This document shows positions 17,631 to 26,617 of a stretch of 64,000 nt of DNA, one piece after another. Both the position numbers and the translations under genes were made by a program. Positions within the stretch are counted from its first letter, which is position 1. The number at the start of each line of letters is the position of its first letter. This stretch comes from an uncultured Rhizobiaceae bacterium (GTDB lineage: Bacteria; Pseudomonadota; Alphaproteobacteria; Rhizobiales; Rhizobiaceae), in NCBI GenBank assembly GCA_951813045.1, contig CATOTF010000002.1:4030001-4094000 (forward strand), written 5' to 3'. The notes beneath the pieces are model-generated. The model was not told the origin of the DNA and did no database searches. It worked only from the letters and a program-made list of their open reading frames with translations.

Positions 17631-19586
17631 TTAATTTTGCCGATTCTGGCGGTTTTCGATCAAATCATCGACTACAGCTGGATCAGCAAGTGTTGACGTA
17701 TCCCCCAAAGATCCAAAATCATCTTCGGCGATTTTTCTCAAAATCCGGCGCATGATTTTCCCGGAACGAGTCTTAGGAAGTCCGGGTGCAAATTGAATTT
17801 TGTCAGGTGACGCAACCGGGCCGATATCAGTGCGAACCTGCTGAACCAGCGCTTTTCGCAATTCGTCATCGCCGGTAACGCCTTCCATCAAAGTAACATA
17901 GCAATATATACCTTGCCCCTTGATGTCGTGAGGATAACCCACAACCGCAGCTTCCGAGACGGTATCGTGTGCCACAAGCGCGGACTCTACCTCTGCAGTA
18001 CCCATTCGGTGCCCGGATATATTGATCACATCATCCACACGTCCGGTAATCCAGTAATACCCGTCTTCGTCACGACGGCAGCCATCTCCGGTAAAGTATC
18101 GACCTTTGTAGGTGGAAAAATAGGTCTGCACAAAACGTTCATGATCACCATAAACGGTGCGCATCTGACCGGGCCAGGACTGCGAAATACAAAGGTTTCC
18201 TTCAACCGCGCCTTCAAGCTCTACACCGTCATTGTCCACCAACAGCGGTTGAACTCCCGGTAATGGTTTTGTTGCCGACCCGGGCTTGAGATCCGTAGCG
18301 CCCGGCAGGGGCGAAATCATTATACCGCCGGTTTCAGTTTGCCACCATGTATCCACAATCGGGCACCGCTGATCTCCGACCACATTATAATACCATTCCC
18401 ACGCTTCCGGGTTAATCGGTTCACCAACCGAACCCAGCAATCGAAGGCTGGAGCGAGATGTCTTTTTGACCAGTTCTTCACCCGTTTGCATAAGTGCCCG
18501 GATGGCGGTTGGAGCCGTATAAAAAATATTGACCTGATGTTTGTCGCACACCTGCCAAAAACGGGAGTTATCCGGATAGGAAGGCACGCCCTCAAACATC
18601 AATGTTGTCGCGCCATTCGCCAGCGGACCGTAAACGATATAGGAATGTCCGGTAACCCAGCCCACATCCGCCGTACACCAGTAAATATCACCGTCATGAT
18701 AATCGAACACATTTTGATGGGTGAAAGATGCCCAGACCAGATACCCACCGGTTGTATGCATCACACCTTTCGGTGTACCTGTTGATCCTGATGTATAGAG
18801 AATGAACATCGGATCTTCCGCGTTCATTTCTTCGGGCGGGCAATCATCGGATACGGACGCTATTGCTTCATGATACCAGACATCCCGATCTGAATTCCAA
18901 TCGATTGCACCTTTGGTCCGCTCAACCACCAATACCTTATCTACGCTGGCGTTCTTGGCAGCCGCTATTTCGATGGCGCTATCAACATTCTTTTTCAGCG
19001 GGATGGGCTTACCACCGCGCAAACCTTCATCCGCAGTTATAACAAATGTTGACGCACAATCGACTATTCTGCCGGCTAGTGCATCTGGTGAAAAGCCACC
19101 AAATACAATGGAATGGACCGCTCCAATCCTTGTGCAAGCCAGCATCGCATAGGCAGCTTCCGGGATCATCGGCATATATAATGTAACCCTGTCGCCTTTT
19201 TTCACGCCATTTGTTTTCATCACGTTGGCGAGGCGGCACACATGGCCGTGCAATTCCTTATAGGTAATTTTCAGATCTTCATCCGGATTATCCCCTTCCC
19301 AGATGATGGCAGTTTGATCCCCTCGTGTCGCCAGATGCCGGTCGATACAATTGGCCGAGACGTTGAGCGTGCCATCTTCAAACCATTTGATGGATACATC
19401 AGGATATTCATAAGTCCAGTTTCCGGACTTTGAGTAAGGCTTCATCCAGTCGATACGTTTGCCTTCCTCCATCCAAAACGCATTGGGATCAACAACACTA
19501 TTGGCATACATGTCGTCATATCGTGCTTTATCTATATGAGCTCGTTTTGCGGCATCCGGTGTTACGGGATAAAGTTTGCTGTCCAT
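17631..19586 (-). CDS. acs: Acetyl-coenzyme A synthetase
   Basis: AMP-forming ligase making acetyl-CoA from acetate via acetyl-AMP. Its 651 residues match the usual length. Motifs: [24 protein letters not shown] (P-loop, A3), [10 protein letters not shown] (A5), [31 protein letters not shown] (A7/A8) and the C-terminal [16 protein letters not shown], whose PxxxxGK lysine is the classical acetylation switch. It is probably co-transcribed with the downstream PAP2 gene. Confidence 0.98.
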   Translation of the reverse strand: MDSKLYPVTPDAAKRAHIDKARYDDMYANSVVDPNAFWMEEGKRIDWMKPYSKSGNWTYEYPDVSIKWFEDGTLNVSANCIDRHLATRGDQTAIIWEGDNPDEDLKITYKELHGHVCRLANVMKTNGVKKGDRVTLYMPMIPEAAYAMLACTRIGAVHSIVFGGFSPDALAGRIVDCASTFVITADEGLRGGKPIPLKKNVDSAIEIAAAKNASVDKVLVVERTKGAIDWNSDRDVWYHEAIASVSDDCPPEEMNAEDPMFILYTSGSTGTPKGVMHTTGGYLVWASFTHQNVFDYHDGDIYWCTADVGWVTGHSYIVYGPLANGATTLMFEGVPSYPDNSRFWQVCDKHQVNIFYTAPTAIRALMQTGEELVKKTSRSSLRLLGSVGEPINPEAWEWYYNVVGDQRCPIVDTWWQTETGGIMISPLPGATDLKPGSATKPLPGVQPLLVDNDGVELEGAVEGNLCISQSWPGQMRTVYGDHERFVQTYFSTYKGRYFTGDGCRRDEDGYYWITGRVDDVINISGHRMGTAEVESALVAHDTVSEAAVVGYPHDIKGQGIYCYVTLMEGVTGDDELRKALVQQVRTDIGPVASPDKIQFAPGLPKTRSGKIMRRILRKIAEDDFGSLGDTSTLADPAVVDDLIENRQNRQN

Positions 19587-19734
19587 TGATCTCTCTCCAG
19601 AAGGTCGCGCTGCACTTCTTGTTGCCTAAATAGCGACCATAATTTGATTTCCGTTGCCTAGCTTAATATCATCCGTAATGGAACGTCCATTAGACTTGAG
19701 AATGGCAATACCAATTACTACCCTTTGATACGGA

Positions 19735-20154
19735 TCAGGATAAAAACCAGCCAATAATTGTGCCCTGCGCCAGCATGACAATCAGATAATGGCCGGAATC
19801 AATAACCGTCAAAGACCATGGCTTGAACTGAAATCGGTGATTTACGGTCATTGATGTAAACACAAACCCAAGCCAGATAAGGAATGCCGTCAACAATCCA
19901 TCCCCAATGGTGATTACATCACCCGAGCTGTGAAAAATAACACCACTAAGAACTATTGCCATCACCAGGTGACAGATAGCTGCAATGATGTAGATGATCG
20001 GCGTATCATTGGCATTAATCGACTTTATTTGTTCCTCGGAAAATCCATTTGCCGCGATCCAGGGATTGGTGAAAATTGAGTACCACGCAGCGCCTATTCC
20101 CATCGATATCACCGTTGCGATTATGATCGCCGTCCAGCTGATATTTTCCAACAC
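19735..20154 (-). CDS. DUF1761 membrane protein
   Basis: 139 residues, four predicted membrane helices. WTAIIIATVISMGIGAAWYSIFTNPWIAANGFSEEQI at the N-terminus (the conserved GxxWYSxLFxxxW region) and WLGFVFTSMTVNHRFQFKPWSLTVIDSGHYL in the second half are DUF1761 hallmarks. The function is unknown. It is divergent from the M15-like lipoprotein gene across 134 bases that hold A/T-rich promoter-like sequence but no clear operator. Confidence 0.88.
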   Translation of the reverse strand: MLENISWTAIIIATVISMGIGAAWYSIFTNPWIAANGFSEEQIKSINANDTPIIYIIAAICHLVMAIVLSGVIFHSSGDVITIGDGLLTAFLIWLGFVFTSMTVNHRFQFKPWSLTVIDSGHYLIVMLAQGTIIGWFLS

Positions 20155-20288
20155 GATATTCCCACTCCTTGTTAAATCTGCCCCCTGTTGAGATTCTGTT
20201 CGAGTTAACCAAGTTTCATCACCAATTTTAAGCGTTTTTTTTCCAATCTGTTTACCGTGTTTATCGCATCTAAATATTGTGACCCAGA

Positions 20289-20699
20289 ATGATCAAACGG
20301 ATATCATTAATATTGCTTTTGAGCCTGATCCTGTCAGCCTGTTCAAGCCTGCCGGGTCTTTACAAAATCGGTGGCAAGGGTTCTGTTGACTACCAAAAGG
20401 TATCGTGGTGCGTGCCGTGGAAATTAAAACGGGTGCTCCGCCGTGTGGCCCATCGATACGGTGATGTGGTCGTATTCTCCACATGGCGCAGTCCATGGCA
20501 CAACCGACGGGTTGGCGGCGCCAGCAGCTCATATCATAAAAAGTGCAAGGCCGTAGATTTCAAGGTACGTGGTGCAGATATGGCGAAGGTCTACCGCTAT
20601 GTTAAATCCCAGTCCGCAGTTGGTGGGCACAAATTATATTCCTCCCGCCGCGGTGGTCATATTCACATCGACACCGGCCCAAGACGGTCCTGGAATTAG
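20289..20699 (+). CDS. Lipoprotein with M15/DUF882-like peptidase fold
   Basis: 136 residues. A type II signal peptide ends in the lipobox LSAC with Cys near residue 17. The rest matches the YcbK/peptidase M15_3 pattern: STWRSPWHNRRVGGASSSYHKKCKAVDF supplies the His and Asp metal ligands, and GGHIHIDTGPRRSW the final His. The family resembles D,D/L,D-carboxypeptidases; murein hydrolysis is possible but not shown. Its stop overlaps that of the convergent YcaQ-like gene by 4 bases. Confidence 0.85.
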   Translation: MIKRISLILLLSLILSACSSLPGLYKIGGKGSVDYQKVSWCVPWKLKRVLRRVAHRYGDVVVFSTWRSPWHNRRVGGASSSYHKKCKAVDFKVRGADMAKVYRYVKSQSAVGGHKLYSSRRGGHIHIDTGPRRSWN

Positions 20700-21904
20700 G
20701 GGACAGATCCATCAAGCCAGTTAACGTGTGACATGGAGGTTAACCGAGTCTGGCGCGTTAGTTCAGAATTCAGTCTAGCCCGTCGAGCATCACTCATCCT
20801 GATACCCGGCTCCAACCAGAGCTTTTTGATATCAAGCCGCCCTGCTTTTCGGTTAGCGCGCATATCGATACGACCAATCAGGCGATCACCCTCCAGCAGG
20901 GGAAATACATAATACCCCCATACTCTTTTTTTTTCCGGGACATAGATTTCAATACGGTATTCATAACCGAACAGCCATTGCAGGCGTTTTCGATCGCGAA
21001 TTACGGGATCAAACGGTGACAGGGTTCGGATACGTTTAGGCGGATCGCTTAGTTCAGCTGTAATAGTTGCAATATCTGGCCTGGCGAAAAGTTCAGCGCT
21101 CTTTTGTTTCTTCCAACCGGCGACATTGACACTGGTTAGTGAATTGTGTCCCTGAGCGTCCACCCAATCCCTCGCCTCAGCGATAGAAATTAATTCCCAA
21201 AATCGCGAAATATCGGAAGCAGTGCCAAAGCCTAACCTATCCAGCGCAGACCGGCATGCCCAGTCGACGAATTCATCACGGGAAACCGATCGGTTGAAAA
21301 ATTCAACGGGAATACCCTGTTCGATAGGTTGATAAACCTTTTGGAATCCCTCTCGAGCGCCAATACATATCTCACCAGTACGCCACAAAAATTCCAGCGC
21401 GGCCTTACTATCATGCCATTGCCACATACCTTTAGGCTGATCTTTCGGTTTTTCCAGATCACGGGACATAAGCTGTCCATCCCGGTTGACCCGTTCCAAT
21501 AGGGAAGCGCAGGTATCAAGACACTGATCACCCTGCCAGGCGACGAATTTCTTCGTCAGTCCTTCCTTTGAGCGATCAAACTTATGCTGCCAATAGGGAA
21601 AAAACTCACTTGGTATAACAGAGGCATCATGTGTCCAATTCTCAAAAAGGTATTTATCCTCTTCATGCAGTTTTTTAAGATGCTTGGGCCGGTATGTCTG
21701 ATTGCGCGCAAAGAGTATCATGTGGTGCGCCCGCTCAACCCACTGTATGGAATCGAGCTGCACAAACCCCAGTTGCCTGATCATCTCCTGAAGACCGGTG
21801 GGCCCAAACCCCATGTGAGGTGCTTGACATAACCCCTGTAGCTGCAAAATGATGCGTCGGGCTTGCTGATTGGAAATTTCTAGCTCGGAAACGGGTCTGG
21901 TCAT
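20696..21904 (-). CDS. YcaQ/AlkZ-like winged-helix DNA glycosylase
   Basis: 402 residues. FVQLDSIQWVERAHHMILFARN carries the catalytic QxD motif of the HTH_42 superfamily (E. coli YcaQ, Streptomyces AlkZ), which unhooks interstrand crosslinks or bulky alkyl adducts. Further family features are FENWTHDASVIPSEFFPYW, LSPFDPVIRDRKRLQWLFGYEYRIEIYVPEKKRVWGYYVFPLL and DRLIGRIDMRANRKAGRL. Alone here, with no secondary-metabolite cluster nearby, it is more likely a general alkylation repair enzyme than a self-resistance factor. Confidence 0.87.
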   Translation of the reverse strand: MTRPVSELEISNQQARRIILQLQGLCQAPHMGFGPTGLQEMIRQLGFVQLDSIQWVERAHHMILFARNQTYRPKHLKKLHEEDKYLFENWTHDASVIPSEFFPYWQHKFDRSKEGLTKKFVAWQGDQCLDTCASLLERVNRDGQLMSRDLEKPKDQPKGMWQWHDSKAALEFLWRTGEICIGAREGFQKVYQPIEQGIPVEFFNRSVSRDEFVDWACRSALDRLGFGTASDISRFWELISIAEARDWVDAQGHNSLTSVNVAGWKKQKSAELFARPDIATITAELSDPPKRIRTLSPFDPVIRDRKRLQWLFGYEYRIEIYVPEKKRVWGYYVFPLLEGDRLIGRIDMRANRKAGRLDIKKLWLEPGIRMSDARRARLNSELTRQTRLTSMSHVNWLDGSVP

Positions 21905-22056
21905 GTCAAATTAATGTCCATTTGCAACCGTGCTGACAAGCGATGAATTACCGGGTAATTCGGAATAGCAGGGATAAGCTGTTTAACGGTGGTATTTCAT
22001 ATATTTGAACAGGATTTGATTAGCGAAACACAGGGACGACTGGCACATATCCCCTT

Positions 22057-22854
22057 ATGAAAAATATTCTAGCTTTCCTCGCCGCTCTTGTAGCAATCTC
22101 ACTTTCCCCAACAGTTTTAGCGACGGAGCCGGTAAATTGTGAGCTCGATGTTCCGTGCGAGCTTAACGGACGGTCCTTTCATGCCCGCACTCCAGATGGT
22201 TGGGACGGAAAATCCCCGCTCCCGGTGCTTATTCATTTCCATGGCTGGGGCAGGCAAGGCAAACTCATCATGAATCATGGGCGAATTGCCGGTGCGACCC
22301 GGAAAATGGGCGTTCTGCTGCTTGCGCCCAACGGACAAGGCCGGAGCTGGAATTTCTGGACAGCCGACACCGACGACGTTCAGTTTACCAATGAAATGCT
22401 GGATGAAGCCGCAAAACGGTGGCCTATAGACCGCAGTAAGGTCTTTGTCTCCGGTTATTCCTATGGCAGTGCGATGGCCTGGCGGTATGCCTGTGCTGAA
22501 CCAAGTAGAATCAATACATTGTTGGCGGTATCCGGTTCAACACCGGATCAGGACGAACAATGTGCTGGTCCTGTTAATGTGCGCCACGTCCACGGCACCC
22601 GGGATAACGTGATGGATTATCCATTCGGACCTAATGGAGAAGTCGAAGGGGCGGTGAGCCTCTGGCGTACAATGAATGTGTGCAATACATCAGCTGATGA
22701 AAAATCAGTCTGGCAGGCCGTAAAAATTCTAAAATTTGAGCGCCTGCGCTGGAATAATTGTAATACGGGAAAAACCGTAACGCTGGATGTACACAAACGC
22801 GGTCATTTCATCCCGCGGTTTTGGATCGAAAATCAACTAAAAGAACTTCTTTAG
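22057..22854 (+). CDS. Secreted alpha/beta-hydrolase, polyhydroxybutyrate depolymerase/feruloyl esterase-like
   Basis: 265 residues. The signal peptide ends near SPTVLATEP. PLPVLIHFHGWG supplies the oxyanion strand. VSGYSYGSAMAWRYACAEP carries the nucleophile Ser in GxSxG. HVHGTRDNVMDYPFG has the acid Asp, and KRGHFIPRFW the final His. The architecture is that of the LpqC/PHB depolymerase family (esterase_phb). Cysteines in the mature part suit a periplasmic enzyme. The substrate is unknown. Confidence 0.86.
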   Translation: MKNILAFLAALVAISLSPTVLATEPVNCELDVPCELNGRSFHARTPDGWDGKSPLPVLIHFHGWGRQGKLIMNHGRIAGATRKMGVLLLAPNGQGRSWNFWTADTDDVQFTNEMLDEAAKRWPIDRSKVFVSGYSYGSAMAWRYACAEPSRINTLLAVSGSTPDQDEQCAGPVNVRHVHGTRDNVMDYPFGPNGEVEGAVSLWRTMNVCNTSADEKSVWQAVKILKFERLRWNNCNTGKTVTLDVHKRGHFIPRFWIENQLKELL

Positions 22855-22971
22855 TCCATCTACTAGCGATTATTGCTCAAACTACGCTGCGATAACATTT
22901 TCTCTCCATCGCGCGATGCATCTTGCCAACTTGCAATTGCAACGCCATATTTCAGTTGTGTTCAACGCAAT

Positions 22972-22986
22972 GAAAGGAGGTGATCC
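22972..22986 (+). promoter_or_regulatory. Exceptionally long Shine-Dalgarno sequence
   Basis: GAAAGGAGGTGATCC is a 15-base exact complement of the canonical 3' tail of bacterial 16S rRNA (GGATCACCTCCTTTC). It ends one base before the ATG at 22988; the GGAGG core is 8 bases from it. Ordinary sites in this window pair over 4-6 bases. Such pairing should bind 30S subunits very tightly and may serve a regulatory rather than simply an initiating purpose. Confidence 0.75.
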
Positions 22987-22987
22987 A

Positions 22988-23059
22988 ATGTCGAGTAGTT
23001 TCAAGAGTTCGGTTGGGTCTTTGTTTAACGGTAATTTGGTGGAGCAGTCTCCCCATTAA
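22988..23059 (+). CDS. Putative 23-residue leader peptide or small protein
   Basis: ATG followed by 22 sense codons and TAA. The product is Ser/Phe/Gly/Asn-rich, starting MSSSFKSSVG and ending EQSPH. It is preceded by the extreme ribosome-binding site at 22972-22986. Its last codons form a small hairpin (GGAG-CAGT-CTCC, 23041-23052). A GC-rich terminator follows at 23137-23161, so an independent transcript of roughly 200 bases is possible. No structural gene follows on this strand, so a classical attenuator is unlikely. No family is recognised. Confidence 0.55.
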   Translation: MSSSFKSSVGSLFNGNLVEQSPH

Positions 23060-23136
23060 ACCAATGAACCGGACTGTAGGTTACACGCGTTGACAATCTG
23101 TCAGCCTGATGGACCCTCCGGACAAAGAAATTGCGG

Positions 23137-23161
23137 GGGCCGCTCTGTCAAAGGGCGGCCC
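23137..23161. terminator. Bidirectional intrinsic terminator
   Basis: GGGCCGC (23137-23143) pairs with GCGGCCC (23155-23161) around an 11-base loop. On the plus strand TTACTTTATTT follows; on the minus strand a looser ATTTCTTTG follows. It closes the small-ORF transcript and the nuclease gene (stop at 23167) from opposite sides. Confidence 0.7.
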
Positions 23162-23166
23162 TTACT

Positions 23167-23610
23167 TTATTTGGAGGCCAATGATTGTGTGCACCAGGGT
23201 CGGCGTTTACCGCCCTTATATGGGCGAACAAGACCCTGCTTGATCAAGGTTTTACCGACATTTTGATGATCATTGGTGATTATATCAGCCAGAACGCGCC
23301 CATAATATTTTCCACCTGAAATTCGCTTCAGTAGGATTTTATTACCGGCAACTAACAATCCAAGACCAGCTTTTGCTCGAAGTGCCAACTCCCGTTCTTC
23401 GTCGCAACGGGCTCGTAATTCCGGTGCATCAATACCGCGAATACGAACGGACACACGAACTTCATGGCCAGGCCAGACCCGCGCTATAACATCAATAGAG
23501 TCTCCATCGCGAATTTTGACAATTGTCGCCGAAACCGGCCCTTCCACCATGTCGCGAGCGGTGGCTGGGGTTGCGGCCATAAATATAGCAAAAACGAATA
23601 GGAATAACAT
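23167..23610 (-). CDS. Secreted thermonuclease-like protein (SNase fold)
   Basis: 147 residues. A signal peptide ends near ATPATA. The staphylococcal-nuclease pattern is visible: VKIRDGDSIDVIARVWPG (Asp metal ligand region), VRIRGIDAPELRARCDEE (catalytic Arg and Asp-Ala-Pro-Glu), GKYYGRVLADI (second Arg) and the end GLVRPYKGGKRRPWC. An extracellular or periplasmic Ca2+-dependent nuclease is likely. The two cysteines (about 69 and 140) suit an oxidising compartment. Confidence 0.88.
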   Translation of the reverse strand: MLFLFVFAIFMAATPATARDMVEGPVSATIVKIRDGDSIDVIARVWPGHEVRVSVRIRGIDAPELRARCDEERELALRAKAGLGLLVAGNKILLKRISGGKYYGRVLADIITNDHQNVGKTLIKQGLVRPYKGGKRRPWCTQSLASK

Positions 23611-23705
23611 CAGGTCGCAGGCAGCCGTTTATAGGATTTATTTCCTATAAACCAATCAACTTCAGGATACAACCAATATTTTGCAAACTACAACTAATAA
23701 TTGTA

Positions 23706-23891
23706 TCAAAAATCAGATACTATCCCTTTGTTCTCCCAATCCCCAAATCTGGCCGGGTCAGGCCCTTTTCGACCATTAATCTCTTTTACAGCATCTGAGG
23801 CTGCAGCATCGGCAACTGCTCGCCGTTCTGCCGCTTCTTCTAAAGCCTGTTTTGCAATCTTGGGATCAGGCTTCTTGATTTCCTTAGCCAT
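23706..23891 (-). CDS. SDHAF4-like succinate dehydrogenase assembly factor (DUF1674)
   Basis: 61 residues. The C-terminal motif GRKGPDPARFGDWENKGIVSDF is the DUF1674 signature shared with mitochondrial SDHAF4/Sdh8, which binds flavinylated SdhA during complex II assembly. The N-terminal half is an Ala/Glu/Lys-rich helix. The bacterial role is inferred from the mitochondrial one. It is divergent from htpX across 104 bases. Confidence 0.88.
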   Translation of the reverse strand: MAKEIKKPDPKIAKQALEEAAERRAVADAAASDAVKEINGRKGPDPARFGDWENKGIVSDF

Positions 23892-23995
23892 TGATTCTTC
23901 CTATTTATGATATTCTACAAGCACAGTTGACCCCTACCCGGATGAACCCCATTTACCGGTCAATGGTCTTTTAACGGTGCGGGAAAGCAGATTCC

Positions 23996-25048
23996 ATGAA
24001 TTTTGTAAAAACAACAATACTGCTGACCGCCATGACCATGCTGTTTATGCTCGTTGGTTTCCTGCTGGCAGGTGAAACCGGGATGATCATAGCATTTATC
24101 GCAGCAGCCGGCATGAACCTGTTTTCCTGGTGGAACTCGGGTAATATGGTATTGCGTATGCACAACGCTGTGGAAGTTGATGAGCAATCAGCACCCGCGT
24201 TGGTATCCATGGTGCGTGATCTCGCGCACAACACAGATCTACCGATGCCAAGGGTATATGTTCTGGAAACGGACCAACCCAATGCCTTTGCGACCGGTCG
24301 CAGCCCAAACCATGCGGCAGTCGCCGCAAGCACCGGGTTGCTGGACCGGTTGAGCGATGAAGAAGTGGCCGCTGTCATGGCCCATGAACTGGCCCACATC
24401 AAAAACCGCGACACGCTAACAATGACGATTACCGCCACTTTGGCTGGTGCGATCGGCATGTTAGCAAATTTTGCCATGTTTTTTAGGGGTGGGCGCAACA
24501 ATGCATTCGGGTTCATTGGCATAGTGGCAACCATGATCCTTGCCCCGATGGCTGCGGGTATTGTGCAGATGGCCGTCAGTAGAACACGTGAATATGAAGC
24601 CGATCGTGATGGCGCAGAAATTTGCGGTAACCCGCTTTGGCTGGCATCAGCCCTGCGTAAAATCGAAGCCCATGCCCGTGGCACGATAAATGAAACAGCA
24701 GAACAATCAAAAGCAACCGCTCACATGTTTATTATTAACCCCTTAAATGGTCAGTCTATGGATAATCTGTTTTCTACCCACCCAAACACGGAAAACAGAA
24801 TTAACGCCCTTGAACAACTTGACCATGAGTGGCGCGAAGGGCAGACGATGGTTAAGGAACAATCGGATCCCGTACAGCGCCAAGAACGAGTTCGTGAGCG
24901 CATCGTATTTGGTCGTGAAGCGGGACAGTGGCGTGAATCAATTGCCGACGAAAATCATAACAGTGGTCCGTGGGCACCGCGAAACGAACGCCGAACTGAG
25001 GGTTCAGATGATCGTTCCTCTTCGTCAAAAAAAGGCCCTTGGGATTGA
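23996..25048 (+). CDS. htpX: Membrane zinc metalloprotease HtpX
   Basis: Inner-membrane quality-control protease of 350 residues. Two N-terminal membrane helices (about 5-40) precede [21 protein letters not shown], the catalytic [13 protein letters not shown] (HExxH) and two further hydrophobic segments. [17 protein letters not shown] holds the third zinc ligand Glu, and [14 protein letters not shown] follows. A 55-residue charged tail ending in two GPW motifs extends beyond the E. coli length. The stop overlaps the rsmB start (TTGA). Confidence 0.96.
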   Translation: MNFVKTTILLTAMTMLFMLVGFLLAGETGMIIAFIAAAGMNLFSWWNSGNMVLRMHNAVEVDEQSAPALVSMVRDLAHNTDLPMPRVYVLETDQPNAFATGRSPNHAAVAASTGLLDRLSDEEVAAVMAHELAHIKNRDTLTMTITATLAGAIGMLANFAMFFRGGRNNAFGFIGIVATMILAPMAAGIVQMAVSRTREYEADRDGAEICGNPLWLASALRKIEAHARGTINETAEQSKATAHMFIINPLNGQSMDNLFSTHPNTENRINALEQLDHEWREGQTMVKEQSDPVQRQERVRERIVFGREAGQWRESIADENHNSGPWAPRNERRTEGSDDRSSSSKKGPWD

Positions 25049-26397
25049 GTAAGCCCGGGTTGGCCGCCCGACAGTGCGCTGTAACAATTCTTACGCGGGT
25101 ATTTGATGATGGTCGCGGTCTGGATGGATTGCTGGATACAAGGCATGGGCCGTCAAGTTACCGTAACCTCAGCGACGCCGACAAATCACTCGTACGCGCC
25201 ATATGCACGACAGTATTCCGTCACCGGGGTGAGATCGATGGTGCATTAAACAACCTTCTCGACCGTAAACTCCCCAAAAACGCACGGCACCTGATACACA
25301 CGTTGTATATAGGCGCGGCTCAAATCCTCTTTCTCGACGTGCCCGATAGCGCAGCAGTGGATCTCGCCGTCACCACCTTGCGTGAAGATAAGCGCTCCAC
25401 ACGTTTTGCGGGCCTTGCCAACGCTATTCTGCGACGCCTCTCTCGTGAAAAAGAAGAACTGTTGTTGAACCAGAATGCCGATGAATGGGCTCTTTCCAAT
25501 ATGGCGCCTTGGCTTCGCAAAAACCTTCGAAAAGCCTACGGCAAGGAAAGGCTGTCAGCCATTGCCAGCCAGCATATGCTGGAACCCATCATCGATATCA
25601 CAGTCAAACAAGATCCCGAAGTGTGGGCAGAAAAGCTGGGCGGCACGGCGCTTTTTGGAAACTCTATCCGTATTCACCGTGAAGGGCGAATTGAGGATTG
25701 GGAAGGTTATACCGACGGCCAATGGTGGGTGCAAGACGCTGCCGCTTCCATACCTGTACATCTACTGGGCAATATTTCTGGAAAACAAGTGCTCGACCTT
25801 TGCGCTGCACCTGGCGGGAAAACGGCTCAGCTGGCGAACGCCGGAGCGCATGTCACAGCGCTTGAAGCATCCAAATCCAGACTAGAACGCCTGCAACTAA
25901 ACATGGAACGGCTGAAACTGACCGTAGACGCTCAAAACGGTGATTTATTTGAATGGGAAGTCAAGCAGGAATTTGACGCTGTCCTGCTCGATGCACCCTG
26001 TTCATCCACCGGTACAATTCGCAGGCATCCCGACGTTCAATGGACAAAGAGCCCCGAAATTATCGCAGAGCTCGCAAAACTTCAGAGCGATATGATTTTA
26101 CGCGCACTAACTTTTCTCAAACCAGGTGGAACCCTGATGTTCTCCAATTGCTCGCTGAACCGGGAAGAAGGAGAAGATATATTCGCCACTTTGACATCGC
26201 AGGATGTCGGCCTCATTCCTGATCCAATTCTGGTTGAAGAACTATTTGACCTCAAAGATGTCATCACCCGACAGGGCACGGTCAGAACGCTCCCCAGTCA
26301 ATTGCAAAATGTTAAACCGCCTGAAAACTGCAAGTCGGACCCAAAACGCTTCACTGGGTTTGATGGCTTCTTTGCTGCGCGATTTAAGAAGTCCTGA
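25045..26397 (+). CDS. rsmB: 16S rRNA (cytosine-C5) methyltransferase, RsmB/Sun family
   Basis: About 450 residues. The N-terminal NusB-like helical domain (about 1-140) is followed by an NSUN methyltransferase domain: [16 protein letters not shown] (SAM motif I), [18 protein letters not shown] (motif IV, PC) and [15 protein letters not shown] (motif VI, catalytic Cys). By homology it makes m5C967. The start is probably TTG at 25045, overlapping the htpX stop; an in-frame TTG lies two codons upstream. The C-terminal [16 protein letters not shown] is typical. Confidence 0.94.
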   Translation: MSKPGLAARQCAVTILTRVFDDGRGLDGLLDTRHGPSSYRNLSDADKSLVRAICTTVFRHRGEIDGALNNLLDRKLPKNARHLIHTLYIGAAQILFLDVPDSAAVDLAVTTLREDKRSTRFAGLANAILRRLSREKEELLLNQNADEWALSNMAPWLRKNLRKAYGKERLSAIASQHMLEPIIDITVKQDPEVWAEKLGGTALFGNSIRIHREGRIEDWEGYTDGQWWVQDAAASIPVHLLGNISGKQVLDLCAAPGGKTAQLANAGAHVTALEASKSRLERLQLNMERLKLTVDAQNGDLFEWEVKQEFDAVLLDAPCSSTGTIRRHPDVQWTKSPEIIAELAKLQSDMILRALTFLKPGGTLMFSNCSLNREEGEDIFATLTSQDVGLIPDPILVEELFDLKDVITRQGTVRTLPSQLQNVKPPENCKSDPKRFTGFDGFFAARFKKS

Positions 26398-26617
26398 AAT
26401 CGATACTTTGGTAAAGTCGCCTAAAAATAGCAGGGCGACAAATCATACCGATTGAATCGGTCGCCATATCGGCCTCAGTTTCGCGGTTTATTGCCATGGT
26501 TTAACCTTTTCACGATTCCATCAATGCGAAATCACCACTAGACTTTTGAATAAAAGACGAATCACGCGGTCGAGCTTTTTCAGGTTACAAAAATTCCAAA
26601 GGACATTGTCGCACATA

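Noticed and set aside
24586-24601. AACACGTGAATATG in htpX as a parS site
   Set aside because: Only the CACGTG core and a few flanking bases match; too degenerate.
26434-26465. Inverted repeats between rsmB and the heparinase-like gene as a terminator
   Set aside because: The 6-bp arms with a 3-nt loop lack a following T-run and compete with an alternative GGCGA/TCGCC pairing; mentioned only in the gene entry.
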